This document shows positions 45,038 to 52,601 of a stretch of DNA of 64,000 bases, piece after piece. Numbering within the stretch: the stretch's first letter is position 1; every line of letters starts with the position of its first letter. Source of the DNA: Pseudomonas wayambapalatensis (lineage in GTDB: Bacteria; Pseudomonadota; Gammaproteobacteria; Pseudomonadales; Pseudomonadaceae); the NCBI GenBank assembly GCA_014268975.2, contig CP077096.1, positions 1,200,501 to 1,264,500 of the forward strand. Reading direction: 5' to 3'. The translations under genes and the position numbers were made by a program. Under the pieces are notes generated by a model that did not search any database, was not told the DNA's origin, and saw only the letters and a list, made by a program, of their open reading frames with translations.

Positions 45038-45943
45038 ATGCAACTCCCGGACATGAACCTGCTTGTCGCCCTCGATGCCCTGCTCGACGAGGGCAGTGTG
45101 GTGGGCGCTGCGCAGCGCATGAACCTGAGCCCGGCGGCGATGAGCCGCACACTGGGGCGAATCCGCGACGCGCTGGGCGATCCGATCCTGGTGCGGGCCG
45201 GCCGTGGCCTGGTGCCGACACCCCGCGCGCTGGCCCTGCGTGACCAGGTGCGGGCGCTGGTGGAGCAGGCCGGGCTGGTGTTCAACAGCGGCGAGGACGT
45301 CGACCTGCCGAACCTGGAGCGCGCTTTCAACATCCGCACCAACGACCTGTTCGTCGCCCTGTATGGCGCGCGCCTGCTGCACATGATGCTGGCCCAGGCA
45401 CCGCGTACGGTGCTGCGTTTCGTGCCAGAAGCCCATGGCGATGACGACCTCGTGCTGCGCCACGGGCAGATCGATCTGGTGGTGAGCTCGAGTATCGAAC
45501 TGGGGCCGGAGATCAAGGTGCAGCATCTGTTCGATACGCACTTCGTGGGCCTGGCGCGGGACGACCATCCGATCTTCGACGCACCGATCACCCCCGAGCG
45601 CTTTGTCCGCTATCCACAGATCAGCGTGTCGCGGCGCGGGCGGGCCAACGGGCCGATCGACGTGGAGCTGGGCAACTACAAACTGCAACGGCGGGTTTCG
45701 CTGATCACCCCGAGCTTCCACTCGGCGATGTTCTCCCTGCCGAATTCGGACCTGATCCTGCCGATGCCGGCGAATATCCTCGGCAATGTGCTGAAGTTCG
45801 GGCTGCCGCTGCGCTCCTTCGAGATTCCGGTGGAGTTGGAGAAGGTGCGGGTGATGCAGGCCTGGCATCCACGGTTTGACAATGACCCGGCGCATCGGTG
45901 GCTGCGGCGCACGCTGAAGGCGTGTTGCGGGACCGAGCCTTGA
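45038..45943 (+). CDS. LysR-family regulator upstream of the EmrAB-type efflux operon
   Basis: 301 residues from the ATG at 45038 (MQLPDMNLLVALDALLDEGS); the frame upstream crosses the intergenic region and is not coding. The winged HTH covers about residues 8-65 (VGAAQRMNLSPAAMSRTLGRIRDALGDP), followed by an effector domain of the NodD/LeuO-like group. It is followed in the same direction by the MFS pump gene with 121 bases between, and both have the same palindrome upstream, so it probably activates or represses the pump and controls its own gene. Confidence 0.92.
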   Translation: MQLPDMNLLVALDALLDEGSVVGAAQRMNLSPAAMSRTLGRIRDALGDPILVRAGRGLVPTPRALALRDQVRALVEQAGLVFNSGEDVDLPNLERAFNIRTNDLFVALYGARLLHMMLAQAPRTVLRFVPEAHGDDDLVLRHGQIDLVVSSSIELGPEIKVQHLFDTHFVGLARDDHPIFDAPITPERFVRYPQISVSRRGRANGPIDVELGNYKLQRRVSLITPSFHSAMFSLPNSDLILPMPANILGNVLKFGLPLRSFEIPVELEKVRVMQAWHPRFDNDPAHRWLRRTLKACCGTEP

Positions 45944-45961
45944 GGCCACCACCGAAAGCGG

Positions 45962-45978
45962 ATTGCGTCTGGCGCAAT
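45962..45978. promoter_or_regulatory. LysR-type operator palindrome upstream of the MFS efflux gene
   Basis: ATTGCGTCTGGCGCAAT, a perfect 6-5-6 palindrome of T-N11-A type, lies about 86 bases before the likely MFS start. TATAAA overlaps its right edge (45978-45983). It matches the site at 44971-44987. Confidence 0.75.
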
Positions 45979-46064
45979 ATAAACCTGCCGACAAGTCAGT
46001 TTTCGTAAGCATTCCCCACCCCTAGACTTCCCACAGCTGAAAAATGTTGCTGGAGATGTCGAAA

Positions 46065-47606
46065 ATGAGTTCCCTGACCGCGCCCGCCGCTGCGATCGCC
46101 GCCGCCCCCGTGGCGGCCGCGCCCGCGCAGACGCCCTTCGGCCTGCGCGTGGTGGTGGGGTTGTTCGGTGTGCTGCTGGCGGTGCTCTGCGCAGGCCTCA
46201 ACGAGGCGGTGACGAAGATTTCGCTGGCCGATATCCGCGGCGCCATGGGCATCGGTGCCGACGAGGGCGCCTGGCTGGTGGCGGTGTATGCGGCTGCGTC
46301 GGTGTCGGCCATGGCCTTCGCACCTTGGCTGGCCACCACCTTCTCGCTGCGCCGCTTCACCATGACCGCCATTGGCCTGTTCGCCGTGCTGGGCCTGGTC
46401 CAGCCTTTCGCCCCCAACCTGCACAGCCTGATGCTGCTGCGCGTGCTCCAGGGTTTCGCCTCGGGAGCATTGCCGCCGATGCTGATGAGCGTGGCGCTGC
46501 GCTTCCTGCCGCCGAACATCAAGGTCTATGGCCTGGCCTGCTATGCCCTGACCGCCACGTTCGGGCCGAACCTCAGCACGCCCCTGGCGGGCCTGTGGAC
46601 CGAATATGTCGGCTGGCAGTGGGCGTTCTGGCAGATCATCCTGCCCTCGGCACTGGCGATCTTCTGCGTCGGTTGGGGCCTGCCGCAGGATCCGCTGCGC
46701 CTGGAGCGCTTCAGGCAGTTCGACTGGCGCGGCGTGGTGCTGGGGTTGCCGGCCCTCAGCAGCATCGTGCTGGGCCTGTCGCTGGGCGATCGCTGGGGCT
46801 GGTTCGATTCGGCCTTGATCTGCTGGCTGCTGGGCGGTGGCCTGCTGCTGCTGGTGCTGTTCATGTACAACGAATGGTCCGAGCCCTTGCCGTTCTTCCA
46901 GTTGCGCATGCTGTCGCGGCGCAACCTGAGCTTCGGCCTGGTGACCCTGGCCGGTGTGCTGGTGGTGCTGTCGGGGGTGGGCAGTATCCCCTCGGCGTAC
47001 CTGGCGCAGATCCAGGGCTATCGCCCAGCGCAGACCAGCCCGCTGATGATGCTGGTGGCCATGCCGCAATTGATCGCGCTGCCGCTCACCGCAGCGCTGT
47101 GCAATATACGCGCGGTGGACTGCCGCTGGGTACTGGCGAGCGGGCTGGCGATGCTGGCGGCCTCGTGCGTGGGCAGCAGCCTGCTGACCAGCGAATGGAT
47201 CCGCGGTGACTTCTACCCGTACTACCTGCTGCAGGTGTTCGGCCAGCCGATGGCGGTGCTGCCACTGCTGATGCTCTCGACCAACGGCATGACCCCGCAG
47301 GAAGGCCCGTTCGCGTCCGCCTGGTTCAACACCGTGAAGGGCCTGGCGGCAGTGGTCGCTACCGGCCTGCTCGATGCTCTGGGCACCCTGCGCCGGCATT
47401 TTCATTCCAATCATCTGGTCGACAGCCTGGGCAATGCGCCACTGCTGGACGACGGCGCGGCGAACCTGGCCAGGCGCCTTCACGAACAGGCCCTGGTACT
47501 CACCTCGGCCGACCTTTACCTGGTGATGGCCTGCATCGCCGTGGCCCTGATCTGCCTGATTCCCTTTGTGCCTACCCGGGTCTATCCGCCCCGTGCGGTG
47601 GCCTGA
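46065..47606 (+). CDS. DHA2-family MFS multidrug exporter (EmrB-like)
   Basis: 513 residues from the ATG at 46065, which has GGAG nine bases upstream; two earlier in-frame ATGs (46044, 46056) lack a well-placed site. About 14 membrane spans are predicted, the EmrB/QacA (DHA2) pattern. Visible blocks include DEGAWLVAVYAAASVSAMAF near residue 65 and LRVLQGFASGALPPMLMS near 130, the latter corresponding to the family motif C region. It exports amphipathic drugs or aromatic compounds by proton exchange, through the partner fusion protein and outer-membrane factor encoded next. Confidence 0.92.
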   Translation: MSSLTAPAAAIAAAPVAAAPAQTPFGLRVVVGLFGVLLAVLCAGLNEAVTKISLADIRGAMGIGADEGAWLVAVYAAASVSAMAFAPWLATTFSLRRFTMTAIGLFAVLGLVQPFAPNLHSLMLLRVLQGFASGALPPMLMSVALRFLPPNIKVYGLACYALTATFGPNLSTPLAGLWTEYVGWQWAFWQIILPSALAIFCVGWGLPQDPLRLERFRQFDWRGVVLGLPALSSIVLGLSLGDRWGWFDSALICWLLGGGLLLLVLFMYNEWSEPLPFFQLRMLSRRNLSFGLVTLAGVLVVLSGVGSIPSAYLAQIQGYRPAQTSPLMMLVAMPQLIALPLTAALCNIRAVDCRWVLASGLAMLAASCVGSSLLTSEWIRGDFYPYYLLQVFGQPMAVLPLLMLSTNGMTPQEGPFASAWFNTVKGLAAVVATGLLDALGTLRRHFHSNHLVDSLGNAPLLDDGAANLARRLHEQALVLTSADLYLVMACIAVALICLIPFVPTRVYPPRAVA

Positions 47607-47629
47607 CGCTGTAGTTCGAGACAAATGAC

Positions 47630-48691
47630 ATGACGCAAACACGCAAGACAGTTTTCATCGGCTCGGTCCTCGCCGTGGCCGTCCTCGCCGCCATCGTCGG
47701 CCCCTGGATGTTCGGCAGCGACCACCGCCAGAGCACCAACGATGCCTACGTCACCGCCGACTACACCGTGGTCGCGCCGAAGGTGGCCGGCTTTATCAAG
47801 CAGGTGCTGGTCGAGGACAACCAACAGGTCAAGGCCGGCCAGTTGCTGGCGACCATCGACGCCCGCGACTACCAGGCCGCGCTCGATGCCGCCCAAGCCC
47901 AATTGCTGGTGGCCAAGGCGCAGGCCATCGATGCCCGTGCCACCCTCGAGCGGCAGGCGGCGCTGATCGCCCAGGCCGAGGCTGCGGTGAAGGCCGCGCA
48001 GGCCGAGGCTGGTTTCGCCGACCATGAAGTGACACGCTACAGCCGTCTGGCCGAGCAGGGTGCCGGCACCGTGCAAAACGCCCAGCAGGCCCGCAGCCGG
48101 GTCGACCAGGCCCGTGCGCGACTGGCCAACACCCAGGCGGCGCTGGTTGCCACGCGCAAGCAGGTGGATATCCTCCAGGCCCAGGTCGCCAGTGCCGATG
48201 GCCAGCTCAAGCGGGCCGAAGCCGGCGTGGAAAAAGCCGAGCTGGACCTGTCCTACACCCGCATCACTGCGCCGGTGGACGGCATGGTCGGTGAACGCGC
48301 GCTGCGCGTTGGCGCCTACGTCAATCCGGGGGCGCGGCTGCTGTCGGTGGTGCCGCTGCAACAGGCCTATGTGGTCGGCAACTTCCAGGAAACCCAACTG
48401 ACCCATGTGCAGCCAGGCCAGCCGGTGCGTATCAGCGTCGACACTTTCTCCGGCGAAACCCTGCACGGGCATGTCGAGAGCATCGCGCCGGCCACCGGCG
48501 TTACCTTCGCCGCGGTGAAGCCGGACAACGCGACCGGCAACTTCACCAAGGTGGTGCAGCGTATTCCGGTGAGGATCGTCTTCGATGATGGGCAGCCTCT
48601 GCTCGAGCGTCTTCGCGTGGGCATGTCGGTGGAGGCGACCATCGATACCCAGGGTGACACCCTGGCTGGCAAAGAGGTGACGGCGCGATGA
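47630..48691 (+). CDS. HlyD/EmrA-family membrane-fusion protein
   Basis: 353 residues: one N-terminal membrane anchor (about 10-28), the first half-lipoyl site (TVVAPKVAGFIKQVLVEDNQ), a long coiled-coil of about residues 75-205 rich in Ala, Gln and Glu, the second half site (LDLSYTRITAPVDGMVGERA) and a beta-barrel. The coiled coil is much longer than that of the AaeA-like protein at 43535, typical of EmrA. It starts 24 bases after the MFS gene and overlaps the OMF gene by 4 bases. Confidence 0.93.
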   Translation: MTQTRKTVFIGSVLAVAVLAAIVGPWMFGSDHRQSTNDAYVTADYTVVAPKVAGFIKQVLVEDNQQVKAGQLLATIDARDYQAALDAAQAQLLVAKAQAIDARATLERQAALIAQAEAAVKAAQAEAGFADHEVTRYSRLAEQGAGTVQNAQQARSRVDQARARLANTQAALVATRKQVDILQAQVASADGQLKRAEAGVEKAELDLSYTRITAPVDGMVGERALRVGAYVNPGARLLSVVPLQQAYVVGNFQETQLTHVQPGQPVRISVDTFSGETLHGHVESIAPATGVTFAAVKPDNATGNFTKVVQRIPVRIVFDDGQPLLERLRVGMSVEATIDTQGDTLAGKEVTAR

Positions 48692-50136
48692 AAGCTCATC
48701 CAGCCATTGCGGCAGCCACTCCCACGGTGCTGCTCGCCGCGCTGTTGGCCGGCTGCACCCTCGGCCCGGACTTTCAGCGCCCCGACAGCCAGGCGCCGCA
48801 GCAATGGAACGCCCTGCAGGGCGAGCAGGCGGCGAGCCAGCCTGTGGCAGAGCCGCTGCAACTGCGCTGGTGGGACAGCTTTCACGACCCGCGCCTGAGC
48901 GCGCTGATCGAGCAGGTCGCGACGCGCAACCTCGATCTGCAGATCGCCAGCGCACGCCTGCTGCAGAGCCGGGCGCTGCGCAGTACCGTCGCCGCCGACG
49001 AGTTGCCGTCGGTGGATGTCAACGCCGGCTACAGCCGCGCGCGCAACAGCGCCGAAGGGCTGAGCGACCCGTCCGGCAAGGCGGGCAAGTCGGCCTTCAA
49101 CCTGTGGCAGGGCGATCTGGTTGCCGGTTGGGAGCTGGATTTCTGGGGGCGGGTGCGGCGCCAGGTCGAGGCCGCCGACGCCAGCGTCGAGGTCGCCGAG
49201 AATGACCGCAATGGCGTGCTGCTGGCGCTGCTCGCCGAGACTGCGGGTGACTATATCCAGTTGCGCGCGGTGCAGCACACCCTGCAGGTCACCGAGGATA
49301 ACCTGAAGGTTGCCCGGCACAGCCTGAAGCTGTCCGAGGACCGCCAGTCCGAGGGCGTCGCCACTCGCCTTGACGTGGCCCAGGCCAACGCCCAGGTGGC
49401 GTCCATCGAAGCGCGCCTGCCGACCTTGCAGGCGCGTCGCGATGACCTGATCAATGCCCTGAGCCTGCTGGCGGCCGAGCCGCCGCGCAGCCTGCAGAGC
49501 ACCTTGCTGGACGCTGGCGCGTTGCCGGCACCGGAGCAGAAGTTCGCCATTGGCGTGCCCTCGGAGCTGGCCGAGCGCCGCCCGGACATTCGCCAGGCAG
49601 AAGCCCGCCTGCATGCCGCCACCGCGAGCATTGGCGTGGCCAAGGCGGATTTCTACCCGAGTATCCGCTTGTCTGGGAGCGCTGGCTTCCAATCGATGCA
49701 GCTGGCTGATTTCGGCAACTGGGATTCGCGGCGTTTCGCCTTCGGGCCGCAGTTGTCGCTGCCGATCTTCGAAGGCGGCCGCCTGAAAGGCACGCTCCAG
49801 TTGCGTGAGGCGCAGCAGCAGGAGGCGGCGCTGAACTACCGCAAGGTGGTGCTGGGTGCCTGGCACGAGATCGACGATGTGCTGCGCTTGTACAACGCCA
49901 GCCAGTTGCGGCGCGACCACCTGGCCGAGGCGGTACGGCAGAACCGCATTGCCCTGGAGACGGCGCAGCGTCAGTACGTGGAAGGGGCGGTGGACTTTCT
50001 CAACGTGCTGACCGTGCAGTCGGCACTGTTGGCCAGCGAAGAGCAGTGGATCGACAGCTCGGCGGCGGTGTCGCAGGCGCTGGTGGGCCTGTACAAGGCG
50101 CTTGGCGGCGGCTGGCAGGCGTTCGACAAGGTTTGA
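48688..50136 (+). CDS. Outer-membrane efflux factor, NodT/OprM family lipoprotein
   Basis: 482 residues. The lipoprotein signal ends LLAGC (Cys about 23). The mature part has two OEP repeats, with ERRPDIRQAEARLHAATASIGVAKADFYPSI as the family block. It is the outer-membrane part of the MFS-MFP pump and the last gene of that operon. It differs enough from the OMF at 39664 (different signal and loops) that the two look like separate lineages, not a recent local copy. Confidence 0.92.
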   Translation: MKAHPAIAAATPTVLLAALLAGCTLGPDFQRPDSQAPQQWNALQGEQAASQPVAEPLQLRWWDSFHDPRLSALIEQVATRNLDLQIASARLLQSRALRSTVAADELPSVDVNAGYSRARNSAEGLSDPSGKAGKSAFNLWQGDLVAGWELDFWGRVRRQVEAADASVEVAENDRNGVLLALLAETAGDYIQLRAVQHTLQVTEDNLKVARHSLKLSEDRQSEGVATRLDVAQANAQVASIEARLPTLQARRDDLINALSLLAAEPPRSLQSTLLDAGALPAPEQKFAIGVPSELAERRPDIRQAEARLHAATASIGVAKADFYPSIRLSGSAGFQSMQLADFGNWDSRRFAFGPQLSLPIFEGGRLKGTLQLREAQQQEAALNYRKVVLGAWHEIDDVLRLYNASQLRRDHLAEAVRQNRIALETAQRQYVEGAVDFLNVLTVQSALLASEEQWIDSSAAVSQALVGLYKALGGGWQAFDKV

Positions 50137-50144
50137 GATGGGTG

Positions 50145-50263
50145 GTGGATTCTTCGCGGGCAAGTCGGGGCGCCGAACCGCCGCTCCCGCAGGATGGACA
50201 GCACCGATTCTGTACTTGTGGGAGCGGCGGTTCGGCGCCCCGACTTGCCCGCGAAGAATCCAC
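50145..50263. repeat. Perfect 44-bp inverted repeat, variant REP pair
   Basis: Arms 50145-50188 and 50220-50263 are exact complements over 44 bases, with a 31-base loop. They contain the REP ends (TTCTTCGCGGGCAAG and CCGCTCCC) but carry an extra block (TCGGGGCGCCGAACCG) where the standard element has CC. A related variant arm lies at 51121-51169. It stands between the convergent OMF and SDR genes. Confidence 0.92.
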
Positions 50264-50270
50264 TACCGCT

Positions 50271-51083
50271 TCAAAGCGGCCGCAACAACCCGAAGCGCTT
50301 GCGCAACACCTTGTCCAGCAACCGCTGCGGCAGTAGCCGCGCCATCAGTGGCAAGGCGGTGCTGCCATTGCCCAGCCTTACCAGCGCCGGTGTCGGCGTC
50401 TTGCGTGTGGCTGCCAGCAATCCCTGGGCGAAGGTCGCCGCTGGGGTAGGCCTGTCCTGCGAGGCGCGGGCCCTGGCCTGCACCTGCTCGCGCAGCGGCC
50501 ACCACGGCGAATCCGCTGCCAGTACCTGCTCGGCTTCGTGTTGCGCATTGCTGGCGAACTGTGAAGCGATCGCCCCGGGCTGCACTTCCATCACCCGGAT
50601 CCCGAACGGTGCCAGCTCCAGGCGCAGGGCGTCGCTCAGCGCATGCACGGCGGCCTTGGAGGCGCAGTAGGCGCCGGCGAACGGGGTGACCAGTACCCCC
50701 GACACGCTGCCGATATTCACCACCAGGCCTTTGGAGCGACGCAGCAGCGGGAACAGGGCGCGCGTCACGCCGACCAGCGAGAACACATTGGTTTCGAACT
50801 GGCGCTGCAGTGCTTCGACGCCGCCGTCGAGCAGCGGTCCCATGGCGCCGTAACCGGCGTTGTTGATCAGGATGTCGAGTTCCGGCAATTCCTCGGCCAG
50901 TCGTGCCAGGGCCTGCGGGTCGTTGACGTCCAGTTGCCGGGCGGAGAAACCTGCGGCGGCGAGGCGCTCGACATCTTCAGGCTTGCGGGCGGTGGCCCAG
51001 ACCTGGTGGCCGGCATCGCGGAAAGTATCGGCCAGGGCGCGGCCGATGCCGCTGGAACAACCGGTGATGAGGACGGTGGGCAT
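50271..51083 (-). CDS. SDR-family oxidoreductase
   Basis: 270 residues, classical short-chain dehydrogenase. The nucleotide motif is TGCSSGIGRAL near the N-terminus, the NNAGYGAMGPL block follows at about residue 75, the catalytic serine precedes the YCASK (Y-x-x-x-K) pair at about residue 140-144. NADP(H) specificity is likely because a basic residue lies in the ATARK segment after the second strand. The substrate is not known; the C-terminal part is rich in Arg and Leu. It stands alone between two repeat elements. Confidence 0.88.
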   Translation of the reverse strand: MPTVLITGCSSGIGRALADTFRDAGHQVWATARKPEDVERLAAAGFSARQLDVNDPQALARLAEELPELDILINNAGYGAMGPLLDGGVEALQRQFETNVFSLVGVTRALFPLLRRSKGLVVNIGSVSGVLVTPFAGAYCASKAAVHALSDALRLELAPFGIRVMEVQPGAIASQFASNAQHEAEQVLAADSPWWPLREQVQARARASQDRPTPAATFAQGLLAATRKTPTPALVRLGNGSTALPLMARLLPQRLLDKVLRKRFGLLRPL

Positions 51084-51120
51084 GGTCAGGGTCTGCTTTC
51101 AGGTGAGGTGTGTAGCGTCT

Positions 51121-51209
51121 GCACCGGCCTCTTCGCGGGCAAGTCGGAGCGCCGAACCGCCGCTCCCACGGCCAAGCTATCTGTAGGAGCGGGCTTGCCC
51201 GCGAAAAGG
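51121..51209. repeat. Variant REP with a standard REP partner
   Basis: The left copy (51121-51169) has the inserted block TCGGAGCGCCGAACCG seen at 50145-50263; the right copy (51181-51209) is the ordinary inverted type (GTAGGAGCGGGCTTGCCCGC). The two cores therefore cannot pair fully, unlike the neighbouring 44-bp repeat. Confidence 0.85.
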
Positions 51210-51226
51210 TCGACGCGGTCGCCCGG

Positions 51227-51691
51227 TCAATTGGCAAATGTACCTTGCAGGTGCTCGGCACGAAACTCCAGGGTCTGCGGACGATACCCGGAGCGCAGCG
51301 GCGGCAAGGGCAGGCAGTCTGTCCATTCGGCACCGGGCTGCAGCTCACCGGGCCCGCGATAGCGCGGCGCGGCATAGGTGTTTTCGGCAAGGTTGACCGT
51401 ATCGCCGGGGGCGTAGGCGGCAACCCGCCAGCGCAGTTCGGTGAGCGGTGCCTTGTTGCCGTTTTTCATCCGCACTTGCAGGGCGCGGTCGGCGGGGCAT
51501 TGGTCAGGCGCATAGTTCAGGCGCAGATCGAGGCGGGCCAGTTGCGAGGCCTCGCGGCTGTCCTGCCAGACCACGAACAGCGCGACCAGGCCCAGGCCGC
51601 ACACGGCGGCCATGGAAATCGGCAGGGCCTTGGCCGGGTAGCGCAGCAGCAGGACCAGCCAGGTGAGGATGAGAAAGGCGCCGATGATCAT
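51227..51691 (-). CDS. Hypothetical membrane-anchored protein
   Basis: 154 residues from the ATG at 51691. Two hydrophobic segments near the N-terminus (about 3-18 and 24-42) are followed by a soluble domain with two cysteines (DQCPADRAL and EWTDCLPLPPL) that could form a disulfide in the periplasm. I recognise no function; similar short proteins in Pseudomonas often carry only a generic membrane-protein name. The frame is open upstream, but the ATG gives a normal start. It stands alone, upstream of a 324-base gap. Confidence 0.75.
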   Translation of the reverse strand: MIIGAFLILTWLVLLLRYPAKALPISMAAVCGLGLVALFVVWQDSREASQLARLDLRLNYAPDQCPADRALQVRMKNGNKAPLTELRWRVAAYAPGDTVNLAENTYAAPRYRGPGELQPGAEWTDCLPLPPLRSGYRPQTLEFRAEHLQGTFAN

Positions 51692-52015
51692 GTGCGCAGA
51701 TTCCGTACAAGGATTTGCCCATCTTGGCGGCAGTGGCGCCAAGTCGCAAGAAGGCTGTCTGCCTGACCATCCGCCACGTTTGGTAAACCTGGTATTTTTG
51801 TCAGGTTCGCGTTCATGTCGATATTGATAGTCTCTTGATCGTTGTCGCGTACTTTCCAACAGCGACTGAGTGACAGGAACGGAGAGAAGTACGTCACTCT
51901 GTGCACAATATCGAGGGCACCGTTGAGGGCTTCGTCAATGGTCGAAATTTCGCGCGGTGCACATCTTTCGCGCCGAGCTAAGTTGCGAGTTCTGTTTTTC
52001 TCAGGAGAGTTTCTC
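51692..52015. other. Divergent intergenic region of about 324 bases
   Basis: It lies between the minus-strand membrane protein gene and the plus-strand orphan gene and must hold both promoters. A small stem TGGCGGCAGTGGCGCCA-like region is present near 51725-51740, and the part next to the orphan gene is more AT-rich. No gene, repeat or known regulatory motif was recognised. Confidence 0.5.
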
Positions 52016-52420
52016 ATGATCGCAAAACATAAAGGCACAGAAGTGAAAGTTGATTCTAGCTATTTTAAGGGTGTGTTGACTCGTGAGCGTGATGGCGAGG
52101 TAGTGAAAACATACGAAGTCGATATTCGCAGAGTGAGTGTCTATGACTTTGATGATGAGAGGACCGTTGAGGCTAGGGATGATTCCGGCGGCATCGTTTT
52201 GACTTTTGTGTATAACCCTGAGTCACCGGAACGCACGAATATTCTAAATATGGAAATCGACAATCGCAATTTGCCCTATGCGTACGGAGAAGAGGGTACG
52301 ATTTTCGATTTGGTCAGTACGCCAACCGAAGTTTCCTGCCGTCTCTTTACGGCGCCGCTGAGAGGCGATGGAACCGGCACGCTATCATTTGCAGGTCGTT
52401 TTCACGTTGATCTTGCCTGA
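52016..52420 (+). CDS. Hypothetical small protein, orphan
   Basis: 134 residues from the ATG at 52016, preceded by AGGAGAG. The family is not recognised. The protein alternates hydrophobic and charged residues (VSVYDFDDERTVEARDD, IVLTFVYNPESPERTNIL) and ends in a beta-like strand TGTLSFAGRFHVDLA, so a small beta-barrel or sandwich is likely; no signal peptide is seen. Codons such as aaa, gat, agt and gtt are much more common than in neighbours, suggesting horizontal origin. It is transcribed toward the alginate operon but on the opposite strand. Confidence 0.72.
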   Translation: MIAKHKGTEVKVDSSYFKGVLTRERDGEVVKTYEVDIRRVSVYDFDDERTVEARDDSGGIVLTFVYNPESPERTNILNMEIDNRNLPYAYGEEGTIFDLVSTPTEVSCRLFTAPLRGDGTGTLSFAGRFHVDLA

Positions 52421-52601
52421 GCGACAGGTCGGCTTTCCGCGCTCGGGCCTGATATTCAATGAGCCTGATTGATGTATCAACGATCCTCGATATACAGCCT
52501 CGCTCCCATTACCGAACGGAAAGGTTTGAACCGAACATCGCAGGGCACGCCACAGCGGTAATGTACCTCTGTCACTTGCCCCGCGATGGTACTTGCTCAA
52601 A

